Part shown: piece after piece, positions 7,257 to 15,837 of the stretch | Layout: each line of letters begins with the position of its first letter | How positions within the stretch are numbered: position 1 is the first letter of the stretch | Source: Pyramidobacter sp. YE332 | GTDB lineage: Bacteria > Synergistota > Synergistia > Synergistales > Dethiosulfovibrionaceae | Assembly (NCBI RefSeq): GCF_033060595.1 | Contig: NZ_CP133038.1 | Location: forward strand, 1,798,001 to 1,862,000 | DNA length: 64,000 bases | Reading direction: 5' to 3' | Notes under the pieces: model-generated | The model's database searches: none | Told to the model about the DNA's origin: nothing | The model's input: the letters and a program-made list of their open reading frames with translations, nothing else | Position numbers and translations under genes: made by a program

Positions 7257-9255
7257 CCCGACTTTTCCAAGGGGAATCGAAGCCAAGCTCAAGCAGCATC
7301 AAGAGTAAGCGCGATTTTTTTCAACCGCGAGATCTACGGATAATCCCTCCTGTCGCCTCCCGTGCAGCAAAAGGCAGTCGACAAGCGAGTTTGTTCTTGA
7401 GATCGGGATAGGCTTCCATCATATTGACGGGTGCGATTCCAAATATCTGCATCACGGCGTCGGCCGACGCGATGTCCGCGTTCTTTCTCTCCGGCGTGCT
7501 GCCGTCGTGTCCCAGTCGAAGGCTGATGGGCGTGCTCCTGGCTCTGCCGCTCAGGACGGTGACGTTCTGCTGGCGCATGAGTTCAACGAGCTTGTGAGGC
7601 GAGATGTCTCTGATGCCCTTCATGCGGATGAGGTGACAGGAAAGACGTTCCAGAACCAGCGCAAGGTAACAGACGAGGAAGTGCCCGCGGATGTGTTCCG
7701 GCGTCCAGACGAAAACCGGCCTGGCATCGAGGTTGCTCTTGAGTACTCGAAAACATTCCTCGACGCGCCAAAGCCGGCGCAGGTTCGCGAAGATCTCCTG
7801 CGGGGAGGCGTCCTTGTTGGAGGTGGCGATGACGTAGAAACCCGCCTGCTTTTTACGCTTTTCGTAGAGAGAGGTGTTCACCTCGTATTCGCCTTTCTTC
7901 CCTTTCTTGCTCTTCAGAAACTGTCTTGAGCCGTGTTTCATGGATGTCTCGACGGCTGAGGCTCCCTTCGCGACCAGTTCTTTCCCCTTCGTCCACAATT
8001 CCTCCAGAACGTCCAGGTCATGGTGGTGCCGTTTCAGCGACCAAGTGACGATGATGCCTGCGTCACGTTCGGGATCCGCTCTGGCGTCCAGACGCTTCAT
8101 CTTGAACACGTCCTCGTGGAACCGTTCGCTGTGCTCCCAGTTCTCCTCGGAAAGAACCCGCTCCTTCACGTCCTTTTTCAGCCGACTGATGCTCTGGGCC
8201 ACGATGTAATCAAAACCCTCTTCCGCAAGGTGCTGCAAGTTGAGCTTGCAGTTGAGCCCGCGATCCGCGACGACCGTGACTTTCCCCAGTCCGGAATTTA
8301 CCTTGTGCTTCCGGACGACCTGCAGCAGGGTCTTGATCTCCGACGTGTTACCGCGGAACAGCTCATAGTCAAGAGGGATGCCGTCGGCGTCAACGAGCAG
8401 TCCCATCACCACCTGCACCTCATTCGTGCGGTTCTCCTTGGACATCCCGCGCGCGCGAAGTTCGTCGGAATCAAAACTCTCGAAGTAAAACGTGGTGCAG
8501 TCGTAAAGCGCGACAGTCATCGTTCGCTCGTAGATATCCGCGATCCCCTTGTTGACGTTACGTATCAGGACATCCTTGCTCCCGCTCAGGAGCCCGAGAG
8601 TTTCGTAAAGGTCCGCCTGGGTGAGGGAAGAGAAATCGAAGACAAAGTTCCCGCGGTATTCGTGCGTCCGTTTTTTCGAACAAGGCGCCAGAATGCGCAG
8701 TGCGGCGAGGAAGAATGCGGCAAGGTCGAAGTCGAACTTGAGTCGGTGATTGCGTCGATACTGTTTGAACCAGACGTCCAGCCCAAGGCGTTCCCATAAT
8801 CTGCGGTAAAGGGCGATGCCGTAGTTATAAATGCCCGCACAGTCCGGTTTATTGTTGGGTGCACATGTTGCGACCTGATCCTTAAGCGTCTGCGCTTTGA
8901 GGCGTTCTGCAAGATCTGCGTTTGCCCTCAACTCAGCAAGATCCGCCTGAATTCTTTCGTCGATGTCCGGCTCTGTGAGGCGGCGTTTGTTCAGGTCGCC
9001 GTACGTGCGGATCGTTTTTCCGGAACTGCGTTTGATGAGAGGATTGTAAGTCTCCTCGACGATGGCCGCGTAAAGTCTGCCCTTGTTTTTCATCAGTTTG
9101 ATTCGGAAACTCATGCTGACCTCCGGGAGGACGATTCCTCAAGGAGTATTATAACATATTAAGCGATTCTTAAGCGTATATTCAAAAGTCATAAAAACTC
9201 CCTGCCGAAAGAGTTATTGCAAGTCTTTGCGCTTCTTCGATTTCTAAAAGTCGGG
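7257..9255 (-). mobile_element. IS1634-type (IS4 superfamily) insertion sequence
   Basis: The 1999-bp element has terminal inverted repeats that start CCCGACTTTT at both ends, with further similarity (AATCGAAG) inside. It carries one transposase gene and is flanked by a 459-bp direct duplication. IS1634 elements are known (first described in Mycoplasma mycoides) for unusually long and variable target duplications, and this fits that behaviour. Confidence 0.88.
7321..9114 (-). CDS. IS1634-family transposase
   Basis: This is a DDE transposase of 597 residues. The visible catalytic positions are D205 (ALYDCTTFYF), D284 (VVADRGLN) and the YREK-like block LWRVEECFRVLKS near residues 448-460, which supplies the Glu. 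N-terminal and insertion domains fit the IS1634 branch. The start at 9114 has GGAGGT upstream. No stop or frameshift interrupts it, so the element may be active. It ends 64 bases from the left end of the IS. Confidence 0.92.
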   Translation of the reverse strand: MSFRIKLMKNKGRLYAAIVEETYNPLIKRSSGKTIRTYGDLNKRRLTEPDIDERIQADLAELRANADLAERLKAQTLKDQVATCAPNNKPDCAGIYNYGIALYRRLWERLGLDVWFKQYRRNHRLKFDFDLAAFFLAALRILAPCSKKRTHEYRGNFVFDFSSLTQADLYETLGLLSGSKDVLIRNVNKGIADIYERTMTVALYDCTTFYFESFDSDELRARGMSKENRTNEVQVVMGLLVDADGIPLDYELFRGNTSEIKTLLQVVRKHKVNSGLGKVTVVADRGLNCKLNLQHLAEEGFDYIVAQSISRLKKDVKERVLSEENWEHSERFHEDVFKMKRLDARADPERDAGIIVTWSLKRHHHDLDVLEELWTKGKELVAKGASAVETSMKHGSRQFLKSKKGKKGEYEVNTSLYEKRKKQAGFYVIATSNKDASPQEIFANLRRLWRVEECFRVLKSNLDARPVFVWTPEHIRGHFLVCYLALVLERLSCHLIRMKGIRDISPHKLVELMRQQNVTVLSGRARSTPISLRLGHDGSTPERKNADIASADAVMQIFGIAPVNMMEAYPDLKNKLACRLPFAAREATGGIIRRSRG

Positions 9256-9422
9256 AGAGAAAAAAATCCCATCCCCACGATCAAAAGCACCGCGCCGACA
9301 AGAAAAAGCATCAGTATCTCCGCAGGCATGGGGACGATCAATGCGCTCAGAGCGACGACCAAGAGAGAAATAGGCGTAACCGACTTGAGCGCCTCGCCGA
9401 CCTTCCCCTTCAACTTATTCAA
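9189..9422 (-). pseudogene. duplicated 5' fragment of the DUF1538 gene fused to IS sequence
   Basis: The TTG start and first 56 codons of the DUF1538 gene recur here as part of the 459-bp duplication. They then run into the IS right end, adding about 20 unrelated residues before a stop at 9189. The ribosome site is retained, so a short membrane peptide of about 77 residues could be made. It has only the first one or two helices and is presumably non-functional. Confidence 0.85.
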
Positions 9423-9548
9423 TGCCTTCAGCCTCCCTGAAACGCTGCCGCACACGGCAGCTTTGTATTTTTGACAAAAGTGTCCCTTTTAAAAACTCGA
9501 ACCTTGCGGCGTTCCGAGAGAGCCGCAAAGCGACACACACAGTATAAC

Positions 9549-9575
9549 AAAAAAACCTCGCCGCAAGCGAGGTTT
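9549..9575 (-). terminator. terminator of tRNA(CAU), copy 2
   Basis: This is the duplicate of the 7091-7117 hairpin with its minus-strand T tract. Confidence 0.85.
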
Positions 9576-9605
9576 CTCGAGAAATTCAATCAACTGACAG
9601 TCAAA

Positions 9606-9680
9606 TGGTGGGCCCACCAGGGTTCGAACCTGGAACCTCCCGGTTATGAGCCGGCAGCTCTACCCTTGAGCTATGGGCCC
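9606..9680 (-). tRNA. tRNA with anticodon CAU (Met or Ile2), copy 2
   Basis: This is an exact duplicate of 7148-7222, created by the IS insertion. Because the ferredoxin side lies upstream of it on the minus strand, this copy keeps the ancestral upstream context, while copy 1 now starts 34 bases from the IS left end. Confidence 0.93.
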
Positions 9681-9710
9681 TCTTCAGATCATGCAGCCAG
9701 ACGACGAACG

Positions 9711-9890
9711 TTATTCAACCGCAATACACGAAACCGGACAGCTTTTCACAGCCTGTTCCACCGCTGCATTGCCTTCCTGGCGAATGACTTTCGCCACACC
9801 GCGCTCCTCGTCGAGAGAAAAAACGTCCGGCGCGATTTGCACGCAGACGCCGCAGCCAATGCACTTCTCCGTATCTAGGGTCACAAACAT
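9711..9890 (-). CDS. small [4Fe-4S] ferredoxin
   Basis: This 59-residue monocluster ferredoxin carries low-potential electrons in the cytoplasm. It starts MFVTLDTEKC and has the cluster ligands CIGCGVC near the N terminus and a fourth Cys in KSCPVSC near the C terminus, as in Thermotoga/Desulfovibrio-type ferredoxins. The acidic middle (PDVFSLDEERG) is typical. The ATG at 9890 follows AAGGGG. Its TAA (9711-9713) lies inside the IS1634 duplication, so the gene was left intact by a margin of one base. A possible partner in the window is the pyruvate:ferredoxin oxidoreductase at 57967-61533. Confidence 0.9.
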   Translation of the reverse strand: MFVTLDTEKCIGCGVCVQIAPDVFSLDEERGVAKVIRQEGNAAVEQAVKSCPVSCIAVE

Positions 9891-9965
9891 GAGCCAGTCC
9901 CCTTCCCACGACGCACAATTATAACCAGCGCCACGACATGAGTCAACCCATCATCCACCCGGAGT

Positions 9966-10754
9966 TCAGAAGAGCGAAACGCGCTCTTCGCCATGCAAAG
10001 AGAGCCTCAGCAAAGCTTTATATTCGCCGACGGCTTTTTCCTCCGGCTCGTCCACGGCGATAAACACGCCCATACCGACCAATTCCGCGCGAAATTCATG
10101 CACGACCTGAACCATTCCGGCAGCAGTGCTGCCGCCGTGCATGAAGTCGTCGATCAGAAGCACTTTGTCGCCGGGCGAAAGGACTTTCGTCCCCATATAC
10201 ATTGAGCGGACTTCGCCGCTCTGCGTCGGATAATGCACGCAGACGGCCGGCCCATCGCTGGCGCGGTTTCGAAAGCGGCACACCGCCAGAGGCACGCCCA
10301 AAGCCCTGGCCGTCGCCAGTCCAAGGGGGATCCCTTTCACCTCCGAGGTCATGATCAGAGAGGGATGAAGATCTTTGAAATCCGAAGCGAAAGCCAATCC
10401 CAAGACGTCCGTATAAACCGGATTGAAGAGGATGTCCGCATAATAGATCAGCCCTCCCGGCAGCAAACGACTGGGAGCGGAAAGGATTTTCGCGACGTTC
10501 TTCAAAAACTCTTCGCGGCGTTCCGAGGACAACGCGGGGACGAGAAAAGCCCCGCCGGTACGGCCGCGATCTACGACCAGACGGCCGTACCCTTCCCGCG
10601 TCAGGGCGTCGTTCACCATGGACACGTCGTCGCTGATCACCGTCTTCGAAACTCCGAACTCATTGGCCAGACCGGTCAGTGAAATCTGACATGACGGGGA
10701 AGAAAGAAATTTGGAAGTTATACGAATAAGCCGTTCCGTACGCTGACCTTTCAT
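9966..10754 (-). CDS. purR: pur operon repressor PurR (Bacillus type)
   Basis: This 262-residue regulator has an N-terminal winged helix (about residues 1-75; LTGLANEFGVSKTVISDDVS) and a phosphoribosyltransferase-fold domain. The PRPP-binding loop is seen as VLLIDDFMHGGST near residue 203. In Bacillus, PurR represses purine genes and is released by PRPP; it has no PRTase activity. The RBS AAGGTG precedes the ATG. It lies about 11 kb from the purS-E operon, where I find a candidate PurBox pair. Its neighbour ispE is a frequent partner of purR in Firmicutes. Confidence 0.92.
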   Translation of the reverse strand: MKGQRTERLIRITSKFLSSPSCQISLTGLANEFGVSKTVISDDVSMVNDALTREGYGRLVVDRGRTGGAFLVPALSSERREEFLKNVAKILSAPSRLLPGGLIYYADILFNPVYTDVLGLAFASDFKDLHPSLIMTSEVKGIPLGLATARALGVPLAVCRFRNRASDGPAVCVHYPTQSGEVRSMYMGTKVLSPGDKVLLIDDFMHGGSTAAGMVQVVHEFRAELVGMGVFIAVDEPEEKAVGEYKALLRLSLHGEERVSLF

Positions 10755-10785
10755 GTCGTGTCACACCTTTTCTTTTTCGATCGAT

Positions 10786-11621
10786 TCAAAAAACAAGCAC
10801 GTCCTCCACCCAGGGCAACGCGGTGCTGAAACCGCGAAAGTCGTTCTTATTCCACAAGGCAAAGGCAGAGCTGCCGCTGCCGCTGATTCCCCAGGCGATG
10901 GCCCCGGTCCGATAAAAATCGGCAAAAAGCGCTCGATATTCGCCGCGTTCCCTTAAAAGCAGATCGGAAAAATCGTTCGGCAGCAGGCCGCAGAACTCTC
11001 CGCGCACAAGCCGGTCAAAAACTTGACGCGCTTCCGAGCACGCCCGCTCGCTCGTGCTTTTCCATTCGTCATGAAAATATTCGTCCAGTCTGGCAAACAT
11101 ATCGGCCGTCACACAACGCCACGTCGGTATGGCGACGACGACTCGCCATTGGGCTGGGGAGGCCTGCAGCGGCGAGAGTTTTTCCCCCGCCCCCGCGCAA
11201 GCGCCGCAGAAACCCGGCTGAGCAGAAACGGAACGTCGGCGCCGATCTCCGCAGCGAATCGTCCCACGGGATACCCCGCCGACGCCAGATAATCCAAAAG
11301 CGCGGCGGCGTCGCCGCTGCCGCCGCCCAGCCCCGTTCCCGGCGGCACTCTTTTCTCGAGGCACATGTCCAGCGGCGGTACGGCGATGCCCGCAGCACGG
11401 ATCCTGTCCAGCGCTTTCAAAAGAATATTGCGTCCCTGGATGCCTGACTTTGTCCGGCTAAAAATTACCCTTACATTATCCTCTACGTCCTCATTAATTG
11501 TCAAGCAATCGACCGGCCCGATTTTGAAAAAGACGGAGCACAGGTCATGATAACCGGATTGCAGCCTGCCCACAACTCGCAAAGACAGATTTATCTTGGC
11601 CCAGCAGTTCCGAAATTCCAC
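10786..11621 (-). pseudogene. ispE: 4-diphosphocytidyl-2-C-methyl-D-erythritol kinase, frameshifted
   Basis: IspE phosphorylates CDP-methylerythritol in the MEP isoprenoid pathway (GHMP kinase). The first frame (11621 to about 11217) gives WAKINLSLRVVG, the ATP-binding PPGTGLGGGSGDAAAL and GADVPFLLS. The rest, GFCGACAGAGEKLSPL through the GHMP C-terminal GISGSGSSAFAL, is in the -1 frame down to 10786. Adding one base in the CCGGG run near 11214-11218 restores about 278 residues, normal for the family. The GTG start has GGAGG nine bases upstream. The gene is normally essential when MEP is the only route, so a sequencing deletion is as likely as a true pseudogene. Confidence 0.85.
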
Positions 11622-11648
11622 CTCGATCAGCCTCCTGCACGCTGCGAC

Positions 11649-11674
11649 AAAAAAAGAGGCCGGAGCCTCTTTTT
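11649..11674 (-). terminator. terminator of selAB
   Basis: The hairpin AAAGAGGC/GCCTCTTT has a short CGGA loop, with A and T tracts on both sides. It lies between selB and ispE. Confidence 0.85.
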
Positions 11675-11716
11675 GAAATAATCAGCGCCTCTTCATTCCG
11701 GAGAAGACTCTGCTTT

Positions 11717-13636
11717 TTAGTCTTTTTTCAAGAGAATTCTCTTTTCGCCGACGCGCCGCGTGATCCCTCTTCCGTCCATGTACTCAAGGACAGGCAGGAC
11801 GAACTTGCGGCTGCTGCCCGTCAAATCCCGCACTTGCGCCAGCGTGAACCCTCCCTCGATCCGGCTCAGCCGGGCCAGAAGCGGATTGAGAATCTCGACC
11901 GCGAGGACAAACGTCCCTTCAAGAACGACGACTTCATTGTTCTTTTTCAGCTGATCCAGCAGTTTTCTAAAATCTCCGGCCGTCATGTTCAGGTTTTTCG
12001 GCAAAGCCTCGATTTCCGGCAGCTGAAAACCGCACCTGGAACAATGATCCAGCAGTTTTTTCCGCGCCTCGCTGTACGCAGAATCGTCGACGGCTGCAAA
12101 CTTCGGCAGCGCCAGCACGTCTCCGTCAACTCTGAACCGGCTCTGCTCGACGGCCTTTTCCAGGATCAGGCGGCCGATTTTCCGTTCCGACTCAGAGAAG
12201 ACCTGATTGATCAGCGATTCCGGCGCGATCCCGCGCTGGTGCGGATAAGCGGCATGGAACGCCTTCGCTGCGGCACGAAGTTTTTCCACGGCGTTCCGAT
12301 AGCTTTCCGCCGAAAAGATCATGCCGTCGCCGACGTGGAGACGCACCAATTTGCCGCCGCTTTCCAGCTTCTCGAGGACCGCGGCAAGGTCCTGACGGCG
12401 CTCTTGCGCCTGCACCATGAGTTCGCTCATGGAAAGGCTCCCCTCGAAGTTCACGATCGCGCCGACCCGTTCCTCGCGGGTCAACGTCCCGCTGAGCGCG
12501 ACCAGACGGTCGCGTTCCGATTCGCGGCGTTTCCTGCCCGAGGGGCGGCTCGCATAGGGGACGAGCACTTCTCCGCCGCCGATCGTCCGCAGCGGGCTGT
12601 AAAAGCGGATCACAAAGCGCTGCCCCAGCGAAGCGACCACCGGCTCTTCCAGAACCAGCTGAACGGGGGCGGTCTGACCGGGACGGAGATTTTTTTCGTC
12701 GAGCAGGGAAACTCTGGCCAGGACGTCGGACGTGCCGATGTGAAGCCGGACGCGCTGCCAATGTTCCAGAGGTTCGGGAACGAAGCCGAGCAGTTTGAGC
12801 ATCACGTCAAGACACGATGTCGCTTTGTAGACGCCGTCCGCGCAGACGACGTCGCCGTGCCGGATCTCATTCAGATCGAGATCGTTCAGGCACATGGCGA
12901 CGCGCTGTCCGGCATAGGCGGACTCGACGGTTTTCCCGTGGACCTGCACCGAGCGCACGCGCGATCTCCGCCCGGAAGGATAGACTTCGATCTCCTCGCC
13001 GGGAGCAATGCTCCCTTTGTAGGCCGTACCGGTGACGACCGTGCCGAATCCCGCCACGGGAAACGCTCGGTCGATCGGCATGAAGTAAGCGCCGCTGCGC
13101 TCCCGCGGCTTTACCTGATCCACCAGACGCTCCAGCGCGCGCCGTAATTCGTCGATGCCGGCGCCGGTCACCGAAGAGACGCTCACGACCGGGCAGCCCT
13201 CGAGGAACGTGCCGGCCGTCAGAGTGCGGACGTCCTCTTCGACGAGTGCGAGCATCTCTTCGTCGACCAGATCCTTTTTCGTGATGGCGACGATGCCGTG
13301 CTGAACGCCAAGCAGGCACAGGATGTCCAGATGTTCCCGCGTCTGCGGCATCACGCCTTCGTCCGCAGCGACGACCAGCATGACCGCGTCGACGCCGGAA
13401 GCTCCCGACACCATCTGCCGGATGAAACGGTCATGACCGGGAACGTCGATCAGGCTGATCACGCGCTCGCTGGGCAGGACCAGCGGCGCGAATCCCAGTT
13501 CGATCGTGATGCCGCGTTTTTTCTCTTCGCCCAAACGATCGCAGTCGATTCCCGTCAGAGCTTTGACCAACTGCGTTTTGCCATGGTCGATGTGCCCCGC
13601 GGTTCCGACCACGAGCGAAATTTCGCGCCGGCTCAT
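11717..13636 (-). CDS. selB: selenocysteine-specific elongation factor SelB
   Basis: This 639-residue translational GTPase delivers Sec-tRNA(Sec) to UGA codons followed by a SECIS hairpin. G1 is [11 protein letters not shown] (residues 11-21), the switch II motif is DVPGHDRF, and G4 is TKKD. EF-Tu-like domains II and III follow, then C-terminal winged-helix repeats (from about residue 400) that bind SECIS RNA. Its ATG overlaps the selA stop (ATGA). Its presence means that the organism makes selenoproteins, although none is evident in the window. Confidence 0.95.
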   Translation of the reverse strand: MSRREISLVVGTAGHIDHGKTQLVKALTGIDCDRLGEEKKRGITIELGFAPLVLPSERVISLIDVPGHDRFIRQMVSGASGVDAVMLVVAADEGVMPQTREHLDILCLLGVQHGIVAITKKDLVDEEMLALVEEDVRTLTAGTFLEGCPVVSVSSVTGAGIDELRRALERLVDQVKPRERSGAYFMPIDRAFPVAGFGTVVTGTAYKGSIAPGEEIEVYPSGRRSRVRSVQVHGKTVESAYAGQRVAMCLNDLDLNEIRHGDVVCADGVYKATSCLDVMLKLLGFVPEPLEHWQRVRLHIGTSDVLARVSLLDEKNLRPGQTAPVQLVLEEPVVASLGQRFVIRFYSPLRTIGGGEVLVPYASRPSGRKRRESERDRLVALSGTLTREERVGAIVNFEGSLSMSELMVQAQERRQDLAAVLEKLESGGKLVRLHVGDGMIFSAESYRNAVEKLRAAAKAFHAAYPHQRGIAPESLINQVFSESERKIGRLILEKAVEQSRFRVDGDVLALPKFAAVDDSAYSEARKKLLDHCSRCGFQLPEIEALPKNLNMTAGDFRKLLDQLKKNNEVVVLEGTFVLAVEILNPLLARLSRIEGGFTLAQVRDLTGSSRKFVLPVLEYMDGRGITRRVGEKRILLKKD

Positions 13637-15060
13637 CGTTCCGTCACCAGAGCTTCTCTCAGCGAATTCATCAAGACGCTCTCGTTCTCGGCCGGGAGCG
13701 TGCGCATATGGAGCAAAAGCTCATTGCTGCGCGCTCCGGCGACGACGGGCAGAGTACAGCGGCGCAGGCGTTCCTGCAGAATGCCGGCGTTTAAATTCTC
13801 GTTGGCCGGAAGCAGCGAAACCGCCCAGCCCGGCAGCGGACGTTCCGGATAAGCGCCGCCGCCGACCGCGTCTTCGACCGGCACGACTTTCGTCTGCAGA
13901 CAGAAATCGGCCAGTTCGGCATCGATCCTTTTTTTCAACCGGACGGCGCGGGCTTTCAGTTCGTCCGCGGGAACGGCGATCATGCCGAGCGAAGGAATCT
14001 TTTTCCAGTCGCCGCGAAGATAGAGGCGAAGCGTCGCTTCCATGGCCGCCAGCGTCATTTTGTCGCAGCGCAGAGCGCGCAGCAGCGGGTATTTGCGGAT
14101 CCGGTCGACGATCTCTTTCTTGCCGACGATGGCGCCGATCTGCGGACCGCCGAGAAGCTTGTCGCCCGAAAAAGTGACGACATCGACGCCGGCTTTCAGA
14201 CACTCGTTCACGGTCGGCTCGCCCTCGAGCCCCAGCGTCTGAGCGTCCACAAGAATGCCGCTTCCCAGATCCTCCACCATCATCAGTCCCTTAGCGTGGG
14301 CCAGTTCGGCCAGATCCTCCCGAAGCGGCAGGGACACGTACCCCGTGATGCGGAAATTCGACGGATGGACTTTGAGCAGCATCGCTGTCTCTTCGCCGAT
14401 CGCGTTTTCGTAATCCTTCAGATGAGTGCGGTTCGTGCAGCCGACCTCCACCAGGCGGGTCCCCGCGAAACTCATGATGTCGGGGATGCGGAACGAGCCG
14501 CCGATCTCCACCAGCTCCCCGCGGGACACGACCGCTTCCTTTTTGCCGGCCAGCGCGGCGAGCACCAGCAGCACCGCGCCCGCGTTGTTGTTCACGACGA
14601 GCGCGGCTTCGGCTCCCGTCAGCTGGCAAAGGAGCCATTCCACGTGGAAATTTCTCTGCCCGCGCGCGCCGCTTTCGAGATTGTACTCGAGCGTGCTGTA
14701 CCCGCAGGCGGCGGCGCGCGCCGCCTCGGCCGCTTCGGCGGAAAGGCAGGAGCGTCCGAGATTCGTGTGCACCACGACGCCGGTGCAATTCAGCACGGGA
14801 CGCAGACTGGGACGCAGCCGGCGTTTCAACTCCTGACGCAGTTCCGCAAAAAAAACGTCGTCGTCAAAATTCAGCACCTCTCTGTCGAGGATCATGTCGC
14901 GCCAGCGTTCCAGAGCGTCGCGGCACAGATGCTTGAGACTGTCGCGGTCGATAATGCCGCCGAATTCGCCCAAGCGGCCGTCGGTGAGGATTTTTTCCAT
15001 GGAAGGGAGTGAACGCATCAACTCCTGGACGGACTCGACCTTACGCTGCTTCTTAACCAA
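13633..15060 (-). CDS. selA: L-seryl-tRNA(Sec) selenium transferase SelA
   Basis: This PLP enzyme converts seryl-tRNA(Sec) to selenocysteinyl-tRNA(Sec) using selenophosphate. The PLP lysine is in [14 protein letters not shown]. The upstream block [14 protein letters not shown] and [14 protein letters not shown] are family hallmarks. I chose the TTG at 15060 (reading [19 protein letters not shown]) because GGGAG lies about 10 bases upstream; the longer ORF to 15102 has no ribosome site. It gives about 475 residues, near the usual 460. The operon is selA-selB, divergent from yedF. Confidence 0.93.
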   Translation of the reverse strand: MVKKQRKVESVQELMRSLPSMEKILTDGRLGEFGGIIDRDSLKHLCRDALERWRDMILDREVLNFDDDVFFAELRQELKRRLRPSLRPVLNCTGVVVHTNLGRSCLSAEAAEAARAAACGYSTLEYNLESGARGQRNFHVEWLLCQLTGAEAALVVNNNAGAVLLVLAALAGKKEAVVSRGELVEIGGSFRIPDIMSFAGTRLVEVGCTNRTHLKDYENAIGEETAMLLKVHPSNFRITGYVSLPLREDLAELAHAKGLMMVEDLGSGILVDAQTLGLEGEPTVNECLKAGVDVVTFSGDKLLGGPQIGAIVGKKEIVDRIRKYPLLRALRCDKMTLAAMEATLRLYLRGDWKKIPSLGMIAVPADELKARAVRLKKRIDAELADFCLQTKVVPVEDAVGGGAYPERPLPGWAVSLLPANENLNAGILQERLRRCTLPVVAGARSNELLLHMRTLPAENESVLMNSLREALVTER

Positions 15061-15170
15061 TATGAACACGCTCCCACAGTAAATTTCGAGTAGCATTTTC
15101 AACCTTGAATGCTATAATCATTATTGTTGTCATTTATTATCTCACGAATATCGGAATTGGAGGAAAAAAG

Positions 15171-15770
15171 ATGATTCAAATCGATGCCAGAGGCAAAGCC
15201 TGCCCCGAACCCGTGATCATGACCAAGAACGCCGTCGCCGACAATCCTGACGCCGTCGCCGTGCGCGTGGACAACGTCCCGGCCACGCAGAACGTCTCGC
15301 GCTTCTTCGAAAGCAGGGGCTACAAAGCCGTTGTCAGCGGAGAAGGCACAGATTTCACCGTGACCGGCACCCGCGACGGTTCGCTGCCGGCCCCCGCAGC
15401 CTGCGGCGGCAATCTCGTGCCGTCGGCCAAGCTGAAGAACGCCGTTTTCATCGCTCACAGCAGGATCGGCGGCGACGATCCGGAGCTTGGCGAAGTGCTG
15501 ATGAAAGCCTTCCTCGGCACGCTGGTGCAGTACGACGAAAACGAACGCCCGTCAGTCATCGCCCTGATGAACGAGGGCGTCACGCTTGCGGAGCGGGGCA
15601 CGTCCAGCGCCGAAACGCTTCGCGATTATGTGGCGCGGGGCGGCACGGTGCTTGTCTGCGGGACCTGCCTGAAGCACTTCGGCCTGATGGAAAAAGTCGG
15701 AGTCGGGATCGTCTCCAACATGTTCGAGATCGTTTCCACTTTGCTTGCCTGCAATACTCTTTCTCTATAA
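15171..15770 (+). CDS. yedF: selenium-metabolism sulfurtransferase-like protein YedF
   Basis: This 199-residue protein has an N-terminal TusA-like domain with the CPxP motif (GKACPEPVIMTKNAV, residues 8-22) and a C-terminal DsrE-like domain (AFLGTLVQYDENERPSVIALMNEGV ends split by a loop; LVCGTCLKHFGL). YedF proteins occur next to selenium genes and are proposed to handle reduced selenium or persulfide. The ATG has GGAGG six bases upstream; the longer ORF is rejected. It is transcribed away from selAB across a 110-base shared promoter region. Confidence 0.9.
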   Translation: MIQIDARGKACPEPVIMTKNAVADNPDAVAVRVDNVPATQNVSRFFESRGYKAVVSGEGTDFTVTGTRDGSLPAPAACGGNLVPSAKLKNAVFIAHSRIGGDDPELGEVLMKAFLGTLVQYDENERPSVIALMNEGVTLAERGTSSAETLRDYVARGGTVLVCGTCLKHFGLMEKVGVGIVSNMFEIVSTLLACNTLSL

Positions 15771-15795
15771 ATTCCCAACTGCAAATCTAAAAATG

Positions 15796-15836
15796 ATGGA
15801 AGCTCTTCTGAGAATGAGGAGCTTCCATATTTTTTA
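15796..15836. terminator. bidirectional terminator between yedF and murB
   Basis: The ATGGAAGCTC/GAGCTTCCAT stem is followed by ATTTTTT on the plus strand and CATTTTTAG on the minus strand. Confidence 0.88.
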
Positions 15837-15837
15837 T

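Larger units (their letters stand above)
9256..9714. repeat. 459-bp direct repeat, copy 2 (IS1634 target duplication)
   Basis: This is the right-hand copy of the target duplication, identical to 6798-7256. It also contains the last four bases around the ferredoxin stop codon, so the IS attacked one strand at the ferredoxin end and the other about 459 bases away inside the DUF1538 gene. Confidence 0.92.
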
